From positions 1 through 55,031 of the forward strand of contig NZ_VKKX01000003.1 in NCBI RefSeq assembly GCF_008271655.1: DNA of 55,031 nucleotides, in the 5' to 3' direction. Shown piece by piece: positions 43,766-51,420 of this stretch. The DNA is from Gemmobacter caeruleus (GTDB lineage Bacteria; Pseudomonadota; Alphaproteobacteria; Rhodobacterales; Rhodobacteraceae). Every line of letters begins with the position of its first letter. Position 1 is the stretch's first letter. The position numbers and the translations under genes were made by a program. The notes beneath the pieces were generated by a model, which was not told where the DNA came from, did not search any database, and worked only from the letters and a program-made list of their open reading frames with translations.

Positions 43766-44424
43766 GATTTCCACGGCCGCGCCTTCGGCATCACCGCCGT
43801 CACCTCGACCTCGCGCAGCATCCCGCCCGCGATCAGTCCCTCACGGATCCAGCCCAGCGCCTGCCACCAATCGTCATATCCGCGTCGGGCGGCCTCGATC
43901 TGCTGCGGGTGGGGGGAGAACGTGACCGGGCAGGCCAGGAGGTCGACGGTCTTCCATGTGGCACGCGCGCCCGCGCCACGCACGCGGATGCGCTCTGTGC
44001 CCACGACGATGGCGCCCGCATGCGTGCCGTGCTGGTTCTGCTTGACGATGGTCGGCACGCATCGCGGGACGGCGCCGGGCATCCAGTCCGGGGTCAGCCC
44101 GGCGCGGGCCAGTTCGGCGACGCGGATCGCCATGCGCTTGCCACCGAGGCTGTCAGGGATCCCGGCGACGGTGGCCGCGATCACCTCGGCGTCCTCGTGG
44201 GTGTAGCCGCCGATCTTGTGCTGTCCGCCGTCGATCTTGCAGCCCAGCACGGCGCGCTGCAGCAGGACGTATTCCAGGCCAAAGCCGAAGCCCTCCTCGG
44301 TGACGTCGGGTGGAAGGGGCAGTTCCAGCTGCGCCTGTTCAACCCGGAACGCCCATTCCAGCGCGGCCTGCACGCCCAGCGCGCGCTTCACCCTGGTGCC
44401 GCTGACGCGGCCGTGGAAACTCAT
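43750..44424 (-). CDS. Conserved phage protein, unknown function
   Basis: A 224-aa basic protein (MSFHGRVSGTRVKRALGVQAALEWAFRVEQAQLELPLPPDVTEEGFGFGLEYVLLQRAVLGCKIDGGQHKIGGYTHEDAEVIAATVAGI...). I do not recognise a named domain. The alpha/beta layout and position in the replication operon suggest nucleic-acid processing. The start overlaps the methyltransferase stop by 4 nt (ATGA), which fixes the reading frame of the gene before it. Confidence 0.72.
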   Translation of the reverse strand: MSFHGRVSGTRVKRALGVQAALEWAFRVEQAQLELPLPPDVTEEGFGFGLEYVLLQRAVLGCKIDGGQHKIGGYTHEDAEVIAATVAGIPDSLGGKRMAIRVAELARAGLTPDWMPGAVPRCVPTIVKQNQHGTHAGAIVVGTERIRVRGAGARATWKTVDLLACPVTFSPHPQQIEAARRGYDDWWQALGWIREGLIAGGMLREVEVTAVMPKARPWKSRDGR

Positions 44425-45549
44425 GGCTGCAATCCTTCAAGGAAATCCATCTGCGCCGGGCGCTGGGCGGCATCCATCGGCCGCCAGATCCACGGGCCCG
44501 AGGCCATGGGCAGCTGCGAGAGAGCGCCACGCATGTGCTGCTGCCAGAGGGTTCGAGCGGGCGAACGCCATGGTTCGAGAGAGCCCGCGAGGTCCGTTGC
44601 CGAGCAGTCGCAGAGAGCGTGCCCGATGGGCCAGCCCATCAGCCATCCGACGAAGAGCGGGTTCAGCCGCCGCCGCGACCGGCTCTTCAGGATTCGCCGC
44701 GAGACGACGCGCCCATGCGAGGCAATCATCGAAGCCCAGAGCGGGCGCGAGATCGGGGCGTGCGGCAAGGACCGCGGCCCATCCGGCAAGGTCACTGGGG
44801 CCGGGCGGGTGAAGCCCTGCTCCGCCCGGTAGTGCAGCAGGTCCATCCGGGACTTGCCGTCGGTGCGGGTGATGCTGGCCTCGGAACTGCCCTTCCAGTT
44901 CTGCGCTGCCGGAGTCGGCCACTGGTTCGGCAGGGCCTTCGCGATGCCCAGCGCCAGCGCCTCGGCCTTGCGGGTGAAGTCGCTGTTCCCGGCCGGGTTG
45001 TAGTGGCCGGTGCCGGGGTGCAGGCTCATCGGTGTGGGCCAGGATGAAGATCCGCAGCCGCTCGTGCGGCGCGCCGACTTCTGCCGCCGAGAACAGGCCC
45101 GCCGCAGGCGTGTAGCCCATGCCCCAAAGCTCTCGCAGGACGGTCTCAAGCCCGAGGGTGACGTGACCGGCGACGTTTTCGAGGAAGACCCATTCCGGGC
45201 GGCACTCGCCGATGACCCGCGCGACATCGGGCCAGAGGTGGCGAGGATCATCGGCGCCGCCGCGTTTCCCGGCCGCGCTGAAGGGCTGGCAAGGGTATCC
45301 GGCGAGGACGGTGTCGAAGGCGCCGCGGAATGGCCGGGCGTCGAAGCTGCGCAGGTCGGTCCAGATCGGGGCCGGGTCGAAGTATCCGGCGCGCTGGGCG
45401 GCGATGAGGACCGCCCTTGGCCAGTCCTCCCATTCGACGAAGGCGCGGGTGTGATAGCCGGGCTCGGCGAGCATGAGGCCCAGATCAAGGCCTCCGCCGC
45501 CTGCGCAGAGGGACAGTCCGTGCCGGGGACGTGACACCATGCCATTCAC
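44421..45549 (-). pseudogene. DNA (cytosine-5) methyltransferase, frameshifted
   Basis: The N-terminal frame (from a GTG at 45549, overlapping the upstream stop) has all early C5-methyltransferase motifs: LSLCAGGGGLDLGL, GYPCQPFSAAGKR with catalytic Cys, ENVAGH and ERLRIFILAHTD. At about 45030 the family-like sequence moves to the +1 frame: SWPTPMSLHPGTGHYNPAGNSDFTRK, WPTPAAQNWKGS, LNPLFVGWLMGWPIGH. That frame ends in an ATGA overlap with the next gene, confirming it as the original reading frame. LAHTD and WPTPM are read from the same bases (GGCCCACACCGATG), so a deletion between similar sequences is likely. Either inactive, or rescued by frameshifting. Confidence 0.8.
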
Positions 45550-46559
45550 CGCACCCCGCGCTCGCGCAGGCGCTCAGGCGTCACCAGCCCCCGGGCCAGC
45601 ATGGCGTCGCGCATCGTGTTGCTGATCGCGCTGACCGGCAGGTAGCGGTCGGAGTTGACCAGATCGGCGTAGAAGGCGGGGAGGTCGGTGATCGGTTTTG
45701 CCGACGGGGCAGAGGCAGGGGACGCTTTGGGCTTCCGGTGCTTCCGCCCGGCATCCTCGACCTTGCGCCCTGCTGCACGCTGCATGGCGCGGTCCAGCGC
45801 CTTCGGTCCATCGGGCGGTTCGGGATGCTCCTCGCGGCTGGCCTCGGCCGTCGCAATGATCTCCGCCTCGGTCAGGCCCAGTTCGTCGCGCCAGCGCTGG
45901 ACGTGCAGCCGCGGTGGCCAGCCTTGCCACCAGCCGGGCAGGGCGTCGGGGTCAAGGCCGAGTGCTGCGAGCAGGTCCCCGAAAACCTCATCGGAAATCG
46001 TCTCGCGCGCCTGCGCGCCCTCCTCCTCCTTTACTGGTTTACTTAGAGGTTCCCTTACAGGGTTAGTGTCCGAATTCCGGACACGGCTTTCGGGATTTTC
46101 CGGACACGGCTCGGCCGGAAAATCGGACACGGCTCCGGCGTCTTCTCCGTGTCCGAAATCCGGACACGGCAGGGCGTCGGCCATGCCGTCGACATCACAA
46201 CCATCGGCTTCGTCGAGGCTTTCCGCGGCGCCGTCGTCCCCGTGTCCGATTTCCGGACACGGCACCACAGCCACGGGTGTGAAGCCCGGCTCGAACCCCA
46301 GGATGTAGCGGGTGGGCAGCTGGCGCTTGGTCACGGGGTCGAGCCGCGGCACCCGCCGCAGCAGGCCCACGGCCTCGAGCTGGCCAAGGTGATCGTTCAG
46401 TGTGGATCGGCTTATCTCGCAGTCGTGCGCCAACCGGTCCTGCGAGGGGAAGCAGCCGTAATCAGGGTTGAACCGGTCGCAGAGGTGCCAGAGCACGATC
46501 TTGGTCGTGGGCTTCAACCCGCGCTGCTTGATGGCCCAGTTGGTGGCCTCGTGGCTCAT
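45546..46559 (-). CDS. Phage replication initiator with N-terminal winged helix
   Basis: A 337-aa protein. The N-terminal helix-turn-helix domain (ATNWAIKQRGLKPTTKIVLWHLCDRFNPDYGCFPSQDRLAHDCEISRSTLNDHLGQLEAVGLLRRV) is the usual start of O-type or DnaA-like phage replication proteins. A low-complexity middle contains repeated PCPxxGH peptide units that translate the iteron DNA below. The C-terminal half is charged and helical. Position beside a VRR-NUC nuclease and an origin-like repeat array inside the gene strongly suggest it initiates prophage replication, as lambda O does at ori within its own gene. Confidence 0.8.
   Translation of the reverse strand: MSHEATNWAIKQRGLKPTTKIVLWHLCDRFNPDYGCFPSQDRLAHDCEISRSTLNDHLGQLEAVGLLRRVPRLDPVTKRQLPTRYILGFEPGFTPVAVVPCPEIGHGDDGAAESLDEADGCDVDGMADALPCPDFGHGEDAGAVSDFPAEPCPENPESRVRNSDTNPVREPLSKPVKEEEGAQARETISDEVFGDLLAALGLDPDALPGWWQGWPPRLHVQRWRDELGLTEAEIIATAEASREEHPEPPDGPKALDRAMQRAAGRKVEDAGRKHRKPKASPASAPSAKPITDLPAFYADLVNSDRYLPVSAISNTMRDAMLARGLVTPERLRERGVR
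46066..46260. promoter_or_regulatory. Probable replication origin: palindromic iterons
   Basis: Three full 19-bp near-palindromes, GTGTCCGAATTCCGGACAC (46066), GTGTCCGAAATCCGGACAC (46149) and GTGTCCGATTTCCGGACAC (46242), plus two half-sites ending TCCGGACAC or TCGGACAC near 46095-46110 and 46118-46133. All lie in the initiator gene. The AT-rich stretch 46030-46065 beside the first copy is a candidate unwinding element. Iterons inside an initiator gene follow the lambdoid pattern. Confidence 0.78.
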
Positions 46560-46951
46560 GGCGCGGGCCTCCGCGGGGCAGGGGCGATGCGCGTGGTGAA
46601 CCCATGGTCCGCCAACGCGCCCAGCGCATCGTCAAGGCTCCGCACTAGCGCCCAGCCGAACCCCTGCGCCAGAACGGCATCGCGGAACGCCTCCTGCTCC
46701 GGCCGCAGCCGCCCCTTCGGCGCCTTCAGCTCGAGGAACAGCACGCGGCCGTCGCAGATCACCATCAGGTCGGCGAAACCTGCATGGACGCCCATACCGA
46801 CAAGGATCGCTTGGCGCTTGGCCCCGCGGGGCCCGGCTTCGGTGACCTCATTGGCGCAGTGATGGATGATGGCCGAGCGGGGCAGGGCGATGCGCAGCGC
46901 CTGCACGACGGCGCGCTGCAGATCGGCCTCGGGGGTGCCACGGCGCTTCAT
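46556..46951 (-). CDS. VRR-NUC family nuclease
   Basis: A 131-aa protein with the VRR-NUC pattern: TPEADLQRAVVQALRIALPRSAIIHHCANE, GFADLMVICDGRVLFLELKAPKGRLRPEQEAFRD (active-site D and ELK) and a short C-terminus. These are PD-(D/E)XK endonucleases, in phages thought to resolve branched DNA or help replication. The ATG at 46951 is selected; the stop overlaps the initiator start (ATGA). Confidence 0.9.
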   Translation of the reverse strand: MKRRGTPEADLQRAVVQALRIALPRSAIIHHCANEVTEAGPRGAKRQAILVGMGVHAGFADLMVICDGRVLFLELKAPKGRLRPEQEAFRDAVLAQGFGWALVRSLDDALGALADHGFTTRIAPAPRRPAP

Positions 46952-47211
46952 CGGCGGACCTCTGGGTCGAGGGCCTGCGCGCGCCGATGGCGCGCGGGGC
47001 ATCGGGCCTCGATGGCGAAGAGCAGGGCCCGCGCATCGCGGCGTTCGCGTTCCGACTGGCCGTGGGTGGTCAGCACCTGACAGGCGAGGCGGACGAGGTG
47101 ATCGGAATGTCGTGCGACATTGGCGACGACGGTGCGCGCCTCGGCCAGACGCTGCGCGCGCCAGGCGGGATCGACCGCAGGGCGCCGGGCGGGGCGATGC
47201 GGGGCGGCCAT
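46948..47211 (-). CDS. Small basic phage protein, unknown
   Basis: An 87-aa Arg-rich helical protein (MAAPHRPARRPAVDPAWRAQRLAEARTVVANVARHSDHLVRLACQVLTTHGQSERERRDARALLFAIE...). Overlapping ATGA links on both sides place it firmly in the early operon. No domain recognised. Confidence 0.68.
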   Translation of the reverse strand: MAAPHRPARRPAVDPAWRAQRLAEARTVVANVARHSDHLVRLACQVLTTHGQSERERRDARALLFAIEARCPARHRRAQALDPEVRR

Positions 47212-47459
47212 CAGCGCCGCCCCCGGGTTTTCGGCGCGGGGCGGACCTGTTCTTGCGCGCGGATCCAAGCCTCGACCGAGGTGCGCCGATAGAACACCTT
47301 GCGCCCGATGCGGGTGCAGGGCGGGCCTTCGTGGCGGGCTTCCCATCGGGCGAGGGTGTCGCTGGCAACGCCCAGCTCACCCGCAAGTTGGTCGCGGCTG
47401 ATCCAGTCCGCGAGAAGGTTCAGGGGCTGGCCCTCGGGGGCAGCGGTCGTGGTCTGCAT
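47211..47459 (-). CDS. Excisionase/AlpA-like helix-turn-helix protein
   Basis: An 82-aa protein with a MerR/excisionase-type HTH (WISRDQLAGELGVASDTLARWEARHEGPPCTRIGRKVFYRRTSVEAWIRAQE). This family includes Xis proteins and AlpA-like activators. It is the first gene of the early minus-strand operon, downstream of the GACCGGAA sites, and may control excision or early transcription. Excisionase function is inferred. Confidence 0.78.
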   Translation of the reverse strand: MQTTTAAPEGQPLNLLADWISRDQLAGELGVASDTLARWEARHEGPPCTRIGRKVFYRRTSVEAWIRAQEQVRPAPKTRGRR

Positions 47460-47521
47460 CTCGTACTCCCATCCAGATCCCGGTCGATGCCGGAGACGGG
47501 GCGAGGCAAGCAGAGCGATGG

Positions 47522-47547
47522 GACCGGAACCTAGGCGGAGACCGGAA
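47522..47547. promoter_or_regulatory. Paired GACCGGAA site upstream of the early operon
   Basis: Two GACCGGAA half-sites, start-to-start 18 bp. The same 26-bp unit with only three changed bases occurs at 50993-51018 upstream of the integrase. The 319-bp gap 47460-47778 has several further CCGGAA/TTCCGG motifs and no gene. Confidence 0.6.
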
Positions 47548-47778
47548 CAGGCCTGGCAAGGGCCATTCCGGCCCAAGTTTCATTGGGGATTACTGGCCTG
47601 ACCGGAATCCGGAATTGCAGATGCGCCCAGCGCTATTCCGCCATTTCCGGTGATTGTCGGCGCGTTGATTCTGCTGATCAGCGCGGATCGCCGCCTCGAG
47701 CCGCATTCATCGGCAGAAGGCAGGGAATCTGGTCCGGAAGCGGGCATCGGCCGTTCCGGCGCTTCCTGCGGTGTGGTG

Positions 47779-48777
47779 TCAGGGCAGGGCGGGGAAGTCC
47801 GGTCGGCGGTGCGCCTCGACCATGGCGCGCAGTTCGGGCGGTGAGATCACCTCGACGGTGTCACCCCACTGGTAGAGGTGCCAGGCCATCTCCAGCCACC
47901 CTCCGGCGGTGAAACGGACGGTCAGGCTGCCGTCGGCCTCGGTCGTCACCTCCTGGTCAGGATGAAACAGGAAATCCCGCGCGACCGGCGCCGCCGCGGG
48001 CGCGAACCGCCATTCGACCGGGGCAAGCTCTGCCTCCGAATGGAACGACCCAAAGGCGCGCGCGGCATGGGCGCGCAGGTCGAAATCCGGATCGCGCTTG
48101 AAGGACGATGGCAGCAGCTGGGCCTTGCGGATCCGGTCGAGCCGGAAATGCCTGTAGGTCGTTCCGTTCCCGATTTCGCGGGCGATAAGATATCCGCGCA
48201 TGCCGAACAGGACGCCATAGGGTTCGATCTGCCGCGTCCGCGGGCTGGCGTCCTGCGCCCCGGCATAGTCGATTTGCATCGTGAACGGTCCCTTCAGTGC
48301 CGTTTCGATGGCCCCGAGGATCAGCGGGTCGTACTTGGCCCGGGGGCCGGGGCGGCAGGCATGGCCACGGGCTTCCAGCACTGCCTCAGCATCCGCCTCG
48401 GCGCGGCGTGCGTGGGAAGACGGCATGGTGGCCAGAAGCCGGTCCCGCAGCGACGTCAGCGCCGAAACCTCGGTCAGGGCACCGTCCCGCTCGGCCCGGC
48501 GAATGCCCATCTCAAGTGCCGACAATTCGCTGTCGCGAATGCCCTGCCCATGGAGCAGTTTCTGTTCGTTCAGCTTCCACCATTTACGCCGGTCCTTGTC
48601 GATGCGGATCTCGACCATGGGGAAGGCTGCCTCCAGCGCCTTGGACATGCGCTGCGCGGTGCGCAGGTTCACGCCGAAGGTCTCGGTGATCTGCACCAGG
48701 CTGATCCCGTCCGCTTGCGCGGCCGCCACTTCCGCCAGCCGCATGATGTCGATGGCTTTACCCAGACGCTTGTTCAC
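47779..48777 (-). CDS. WYL-domain transcriptional regulator
   Basis: A 332-aa protein: N-terminal winged HTH (LGKAIDIMRLAEVAAAQADGISLVQITETFGVNLRTAQRMSKALEAAFPMVEIR) and WYL-type domain (FTMQIDYAGAQDASPRTRQIEPYGVLFGMRGYLIARE, YRHFRLDRIRKAQLL), then a WCX-like C-terminal domain. WYL proteins sense ligands, often nucleic acids or nucleotides, and include BrxR/CapW repressors of defence operons. Starts with GTG at 48777. Two copies of GAACCTGTCAG lie just upstream (48796, 48846). No CI-type repressor is present in the window, so this is the best candidate for the prophage's master regulator. Confidence 0.88.
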   Translation of the reverse strand: MNKRLGKAIDIMRLAEVAAAQADGISLVQITETFGVNLRTAQRMSKALEAAFPMVEIRIDKDRRKWWKLNEQKLLHGQGIRDSELSALEMGIRRAERDGALTEVSALTSLRDRLLATMPSSHARRAEADAEAVLEARGHACRPGPRAKYDPLILGAIETALKGPFTMQIDYAGAQDASPRTRQIEPYGVLFGMRGYLIAREIGNGTTYRHFRLDRIRKAQLLPSSFKRDPDFDLRAHAARAFGSFHSEAELAPVEWRFAPAAAPVARDFLFHPDQEVTTEADGSLTVRFTAGGWLEMAWHLYQWGDTVEVISPPELRAMVEAHRRPDFPALP

Positions 48778-48787
48778 ACTTCTTGAT

Positions 48788-48856
48788 CCCTGACCGAACC
48801 TGTCAGGGTGAGATAGTGCAAATTCGCGCGAAAGGCGAGTAGCCTGAACCTGTCAG
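48788..48856. promoter_or_regulatory. Operator region of the WYL regulator
   Basis: CCCTGAC-N7-GTCAGGG inverted repeat at 48788-48808, and a second copy of its GAACCTGTCAG core at 48846-48856, exactly 50 bp on. The sites lie in the divergent promoter region between the WYL gene and the plus-strand gene at 49052, so both may be controlled. Confidence 0.65.
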
Positions 48857-49051
48857 ATCAAGGCGATTCCCATGATCCCCAACGGCCAATGACGGGCAAT
48901 CAGCCCGAACAATAACGCACGCCTGTGGGAGGGGCGGGGAAATGGTGCCGACATCCAGATACGCGCCGACAAGTCTCTGTTTGCAAACAGCATCCCTGCC
49001 GCATGCCTTTCTGACCTGGGTTTTATCGATTGCAGAAAGGAGACCGCCGCG

Positions 49052-49648
49052 ATGAACCTGCCGCCCCGCCCGTTCTATTCCCTGACCGAGATTTCTGCTC
49101 GCTGGGGTTGCACTGCTGCCGATGTCGCCGGGTGGTCCGCGACCGGCCTTCTTTCGCTGAACACCAGCATCGCCTCGGTCATCTGCGGCAGGCAGCCCGT
49201 GGCGGGAATCGTGCAGGTGAGCGCGGCCGACATGATGCGGATGTTTCGTCGCCATGGGCCGAGCGATGAGGAATGCCGGGTCTACCGGATCCGGCTTCCG
49301 GGAACCACCGAGTGGCAGTTCATCACCGACCCGACCGATGGAGTGCTGGTGAAGATCACCGACCTGCTGCTTCTGGCCGACGAGGTCCACAAGTTCGAGG
49401 ACGAGCGCGATCTGCTGCGGCGCCCGGCATCGCCGCCGGGATCCGCGCCGCGCTACGATTGGGACGGGGTGAACCTGATGCTGTTCCGCCGCATCAACGA
49501 ACGGGGCCTTCCTGCGACGCAGGGCGAACTGATCAACGAGGTGCAGGACTGGTTCGCCCAGAACTCGCCCAACGGCGACATCCCCGAGGAAAGCACCACG
49601 CGGAAGAAGATCGCGCCGATCTGGCGGGTGCTGCGCGAGCGGGACTGA
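49052..49648 (+). CDS. HTH-like conserved prophage protein, unknown
   Basis: A 198-aa protein. The N-terminus (PFYSLTEISARWGCTAADVAGWSATGLLSLNTSI) looks like a MerR/excisionase HTH. The C-terminal half (YDWDGVNLMLFRRINERGLPATQGELINEVQDWFAQNSPNGDIPEESTTRKKIAPIWRVL) is a helical domain seen in hypothetical proteins of many alphaproteobacteria. The ATG follows AAAGGAGA. It is divergent from the WYL regulator and convergent with the integrase. A DNA-binding role is likely. Confidence 0.75.
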   Translation: MNLPPRPFYSLTEISARWGCTAADVAGWSATGLLSLNTSIASVICGRQPVAGIVQVSAADMMRMFRRHGPSDEECRVYRIRLPGTTEWQFITDPTDGVLVKITDLLLLADEVHKFEDERDLLRRPASPPGSAPRYDWDGVNLMLFRRINERGLPATQGELINEVQDWFAQNSPNGDIPEESTTRKKIAPIWRVLRERD

Positions 49649-49663
49649 CCGGCAGGGCGGCGA

Positions 49664-50920
49664 TCAGGCGCTTTTCTGCTCCTGGTCGGCGTCATGGACC
49701 AACTGCGGCCGCGGCCGGAAAATGCTGGCGACTGCATTCACCCCGTGGCGGAGGGGCGAGTCCATCAGATGCGCATACCGCTGGGTCGTCGTCATCTGCG
49801 AATGGCCCAGCAGCTTGCCGATCATCTCGAGCGAGGCCCCGCCGCTGACAAGGAGAGACGCGAAGGTATGGCGCAGGTCGTGGATTCGCACACCGGGCAG
49901 GTTTGCCTGCTTCTGGATCCCGACCCAGAACCGGCGGATTTCCTTGACCGGCTGGCCGGGCGTGTCGCCGGGAAAGAGCCACGGGTTCCCCCGCGGCACC
50001 AGCAGGCTGCGCTGGCGGACGATGGCGGCGACGTCGTCGGAAATCGGGATGCGGTGGATCTTGCGCTGCTTGGTCGTGCTGGCCGGTTTCGACCAGCTGA
50101 GCAGATCGAGGTTGAACTGTTCGAACCGCGCCTGCCGAACCTCACCCACCCGGGCGCCCGTCAGCATGCAGAGGCGGATGATCCCGGCCGCGCGCTGATC
50201 CTCGCATGCGTCCAGCACCTTGGCCAGACGGGCGATCTCCTCGAGCGACAGGAACCGTTCGCGCTCCGTCTCGATCCGGCGGCGAAAGCCGCTGGCCGGG
50301 TTGTCGGTGCGCATCCCCCACTCGATGGAGAGCGAGAACATCTTGCGCAGCACCTCGCCCACCCGGTTGGCGCGCACCGGCGTGGGTTTTGGCCCCTGCA
50401 GCTTGCGGGCCCGGTTGTTGGGCTTCGCCTTCGACGGTCGGGCCCGACCCGCGGCGATCTTGTTCAAGAGCTTCTCGACATCGGCCTTGGTGATTTCCGT
50501 CACCAGCTTCTTGTTCCAGTCGGGGCCGACCAGCTTGTGCATGATGGTGTGATGGTCGGCCGCGCTGCGGGGCGCGAGGTTGGGCGTGTGTTCCGCCAGA
50601 TACCGTTCGATCAGATCACTGATCCGCGGCGCCTCCCGGGCAGCCTGGCGCTGGCTCAGGGGATCGCCACCCTCGTCGATCTCGCGCCGCAGCTGCTTGG
50701 CCCGCTCCCGGGCGGCCGTCGCGGTCCATTCCGGCCAGCGCCCGATCGTCATCCGCCGCTGGCGCCCCGCAACCCGGTAATCCAGCGTGAAGGCCCGGTT
50801 TCCGGAAGGGTAGATGGTGACCGAAAACCCCCGCACATCCGTGTCGAAGATCTGGTAGTCCCGCCCCAGGTTCGCCGCCTCGCGGACGGTTTTCTCATTC
50901 AGTTTCAGCCTCTTGACCAT
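49664..50920 (-). CDS. int: Tyrosine-type site-specific integrase
   Basis: A 418-aa protein. N-terminal arm-binding DUF4102-type domain (LNEKTVREAANLGRDYQIFDTDVRGFSVTIYPSGNRAFTLDYRVAGRQRRMTIGRWPEWT). SAM-like core domain. Catalytic domain with Arg257 (TGARVGEVR), His347-x-x-Arg350 (HDLRHTF), His373 (LGHSQ) and Tyr382 (RYAHL). It integrates the phage at the tRNA-fMet 3' end. The second ATG (50920) is selected because GGAGCG precedes it. It is an unusual 3.1 kb from attR, with cargo in between. Confidence 0.95.
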   Translation of the reverse strand: MVKRLKLNEKTVREAANLGRDYQIFDTDVRGFSVTIYPSGNRAFTLDYRVAGRQRRMTIGRWPEWTATAARERAKQLRREIDEGGDPLSQRQAAREAPRISDLIERYLAEHTPNLAPRSAADHHTIMHKLVGPDWNKKLVTEITKADVEKLLNKIAAGRARPSKAKPNNRARKLQGPKPTPVRANRVGEVLRKMFSLSIEWGMRTDNPASGFRRRIETERERFLSLEEIARLAKVLDACEDQRAAGIIRLCMLTGARVGEVRQARFEQFNLDLLSWSKPASTTKQRKIHRIPISDDVAAIVRQRSLLVPRGNPWLFPGDTPGQPVKEIRRFWVGIQKQANLPGVRIHDLRHTFASLLVSGGASLEMIGKLLGHSQMTTTQRYAHLMDSPLRHGVNAVASIFRPRPQLVHDADQEQKSA

Positions 50921-50992
50921 GCATCGCTCCATCTTGCTCGTCCCGACATGAGGCGTGGATTCGCGCCTGGATCAAGGCAAGCATGGCGGGAA

Positions 50993-51018
50993 GACCGGAA
51001 AGGAGGCGGAGACCGGAA
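50993..51018. promoter_or_regulatory. Paired GACCGGAA site upstream of the integrase
   Basis: Same two-half-site unit as at 47522-47547 (GACCGGAA-N10-GACCGGAA), sharing AGGCGGAGACCGGAA exactly. It lies about 75 bp upstream of the integrase start. A common regulator of early operon and integrase is inferred. Confidence 0.6.
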
Positions 51019-51420
51019 TTGCTCTAGCCACAACCTCTCCGGACTTGCAGAAGTCGACGTCAACGCCAACACTTATCCATGCAACTATGGCCCTGTTGTT
51101 GTCGGCTTTGGCCCGGAGCCCGCGGAGTTATGTTGTGAAAATGTACATCGGTCGGCGCTCCGCTGCGACTAGGTCCATTAAGGTGCGTGAAGTGAATGAT
51201 GGTCTTCGCTTCCGAGGTAGCAATAGTTGCGCCAAAGGTCGTCTGATACGGAGTGGGTCGCTGCATCTCGCACGAACGAAGAAGTTGAAGGTGAAATCAC
51301 TGCAGGTTGTGCGCTGCGATCGTCGCGTCTAGAGTGAAGCGTGGGGCCAAGGTGGCAGTGCGCATTCACGGCTCGGAGCCACTCTTTGTGGTTGCATAGA
51401 TCTTGGCAGGATTGAGAAAA
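51019..51420. other. Non-coding gap between integrase promoter and right-end cargo
   Basis: About 400 bp with mixed composition. Only short ORFs without start signals or domains are seen. It may hold the promoter of the membrane-protein gene. Nothing else recognised. Confidence 0.5.

Noticed and set aside
46066-46260. Possible CRISPR array (regular repeats)
   Set aside because: Repeats are short palindromes in coding sequence, only three full copies, no cas genes; iterons explain them better.
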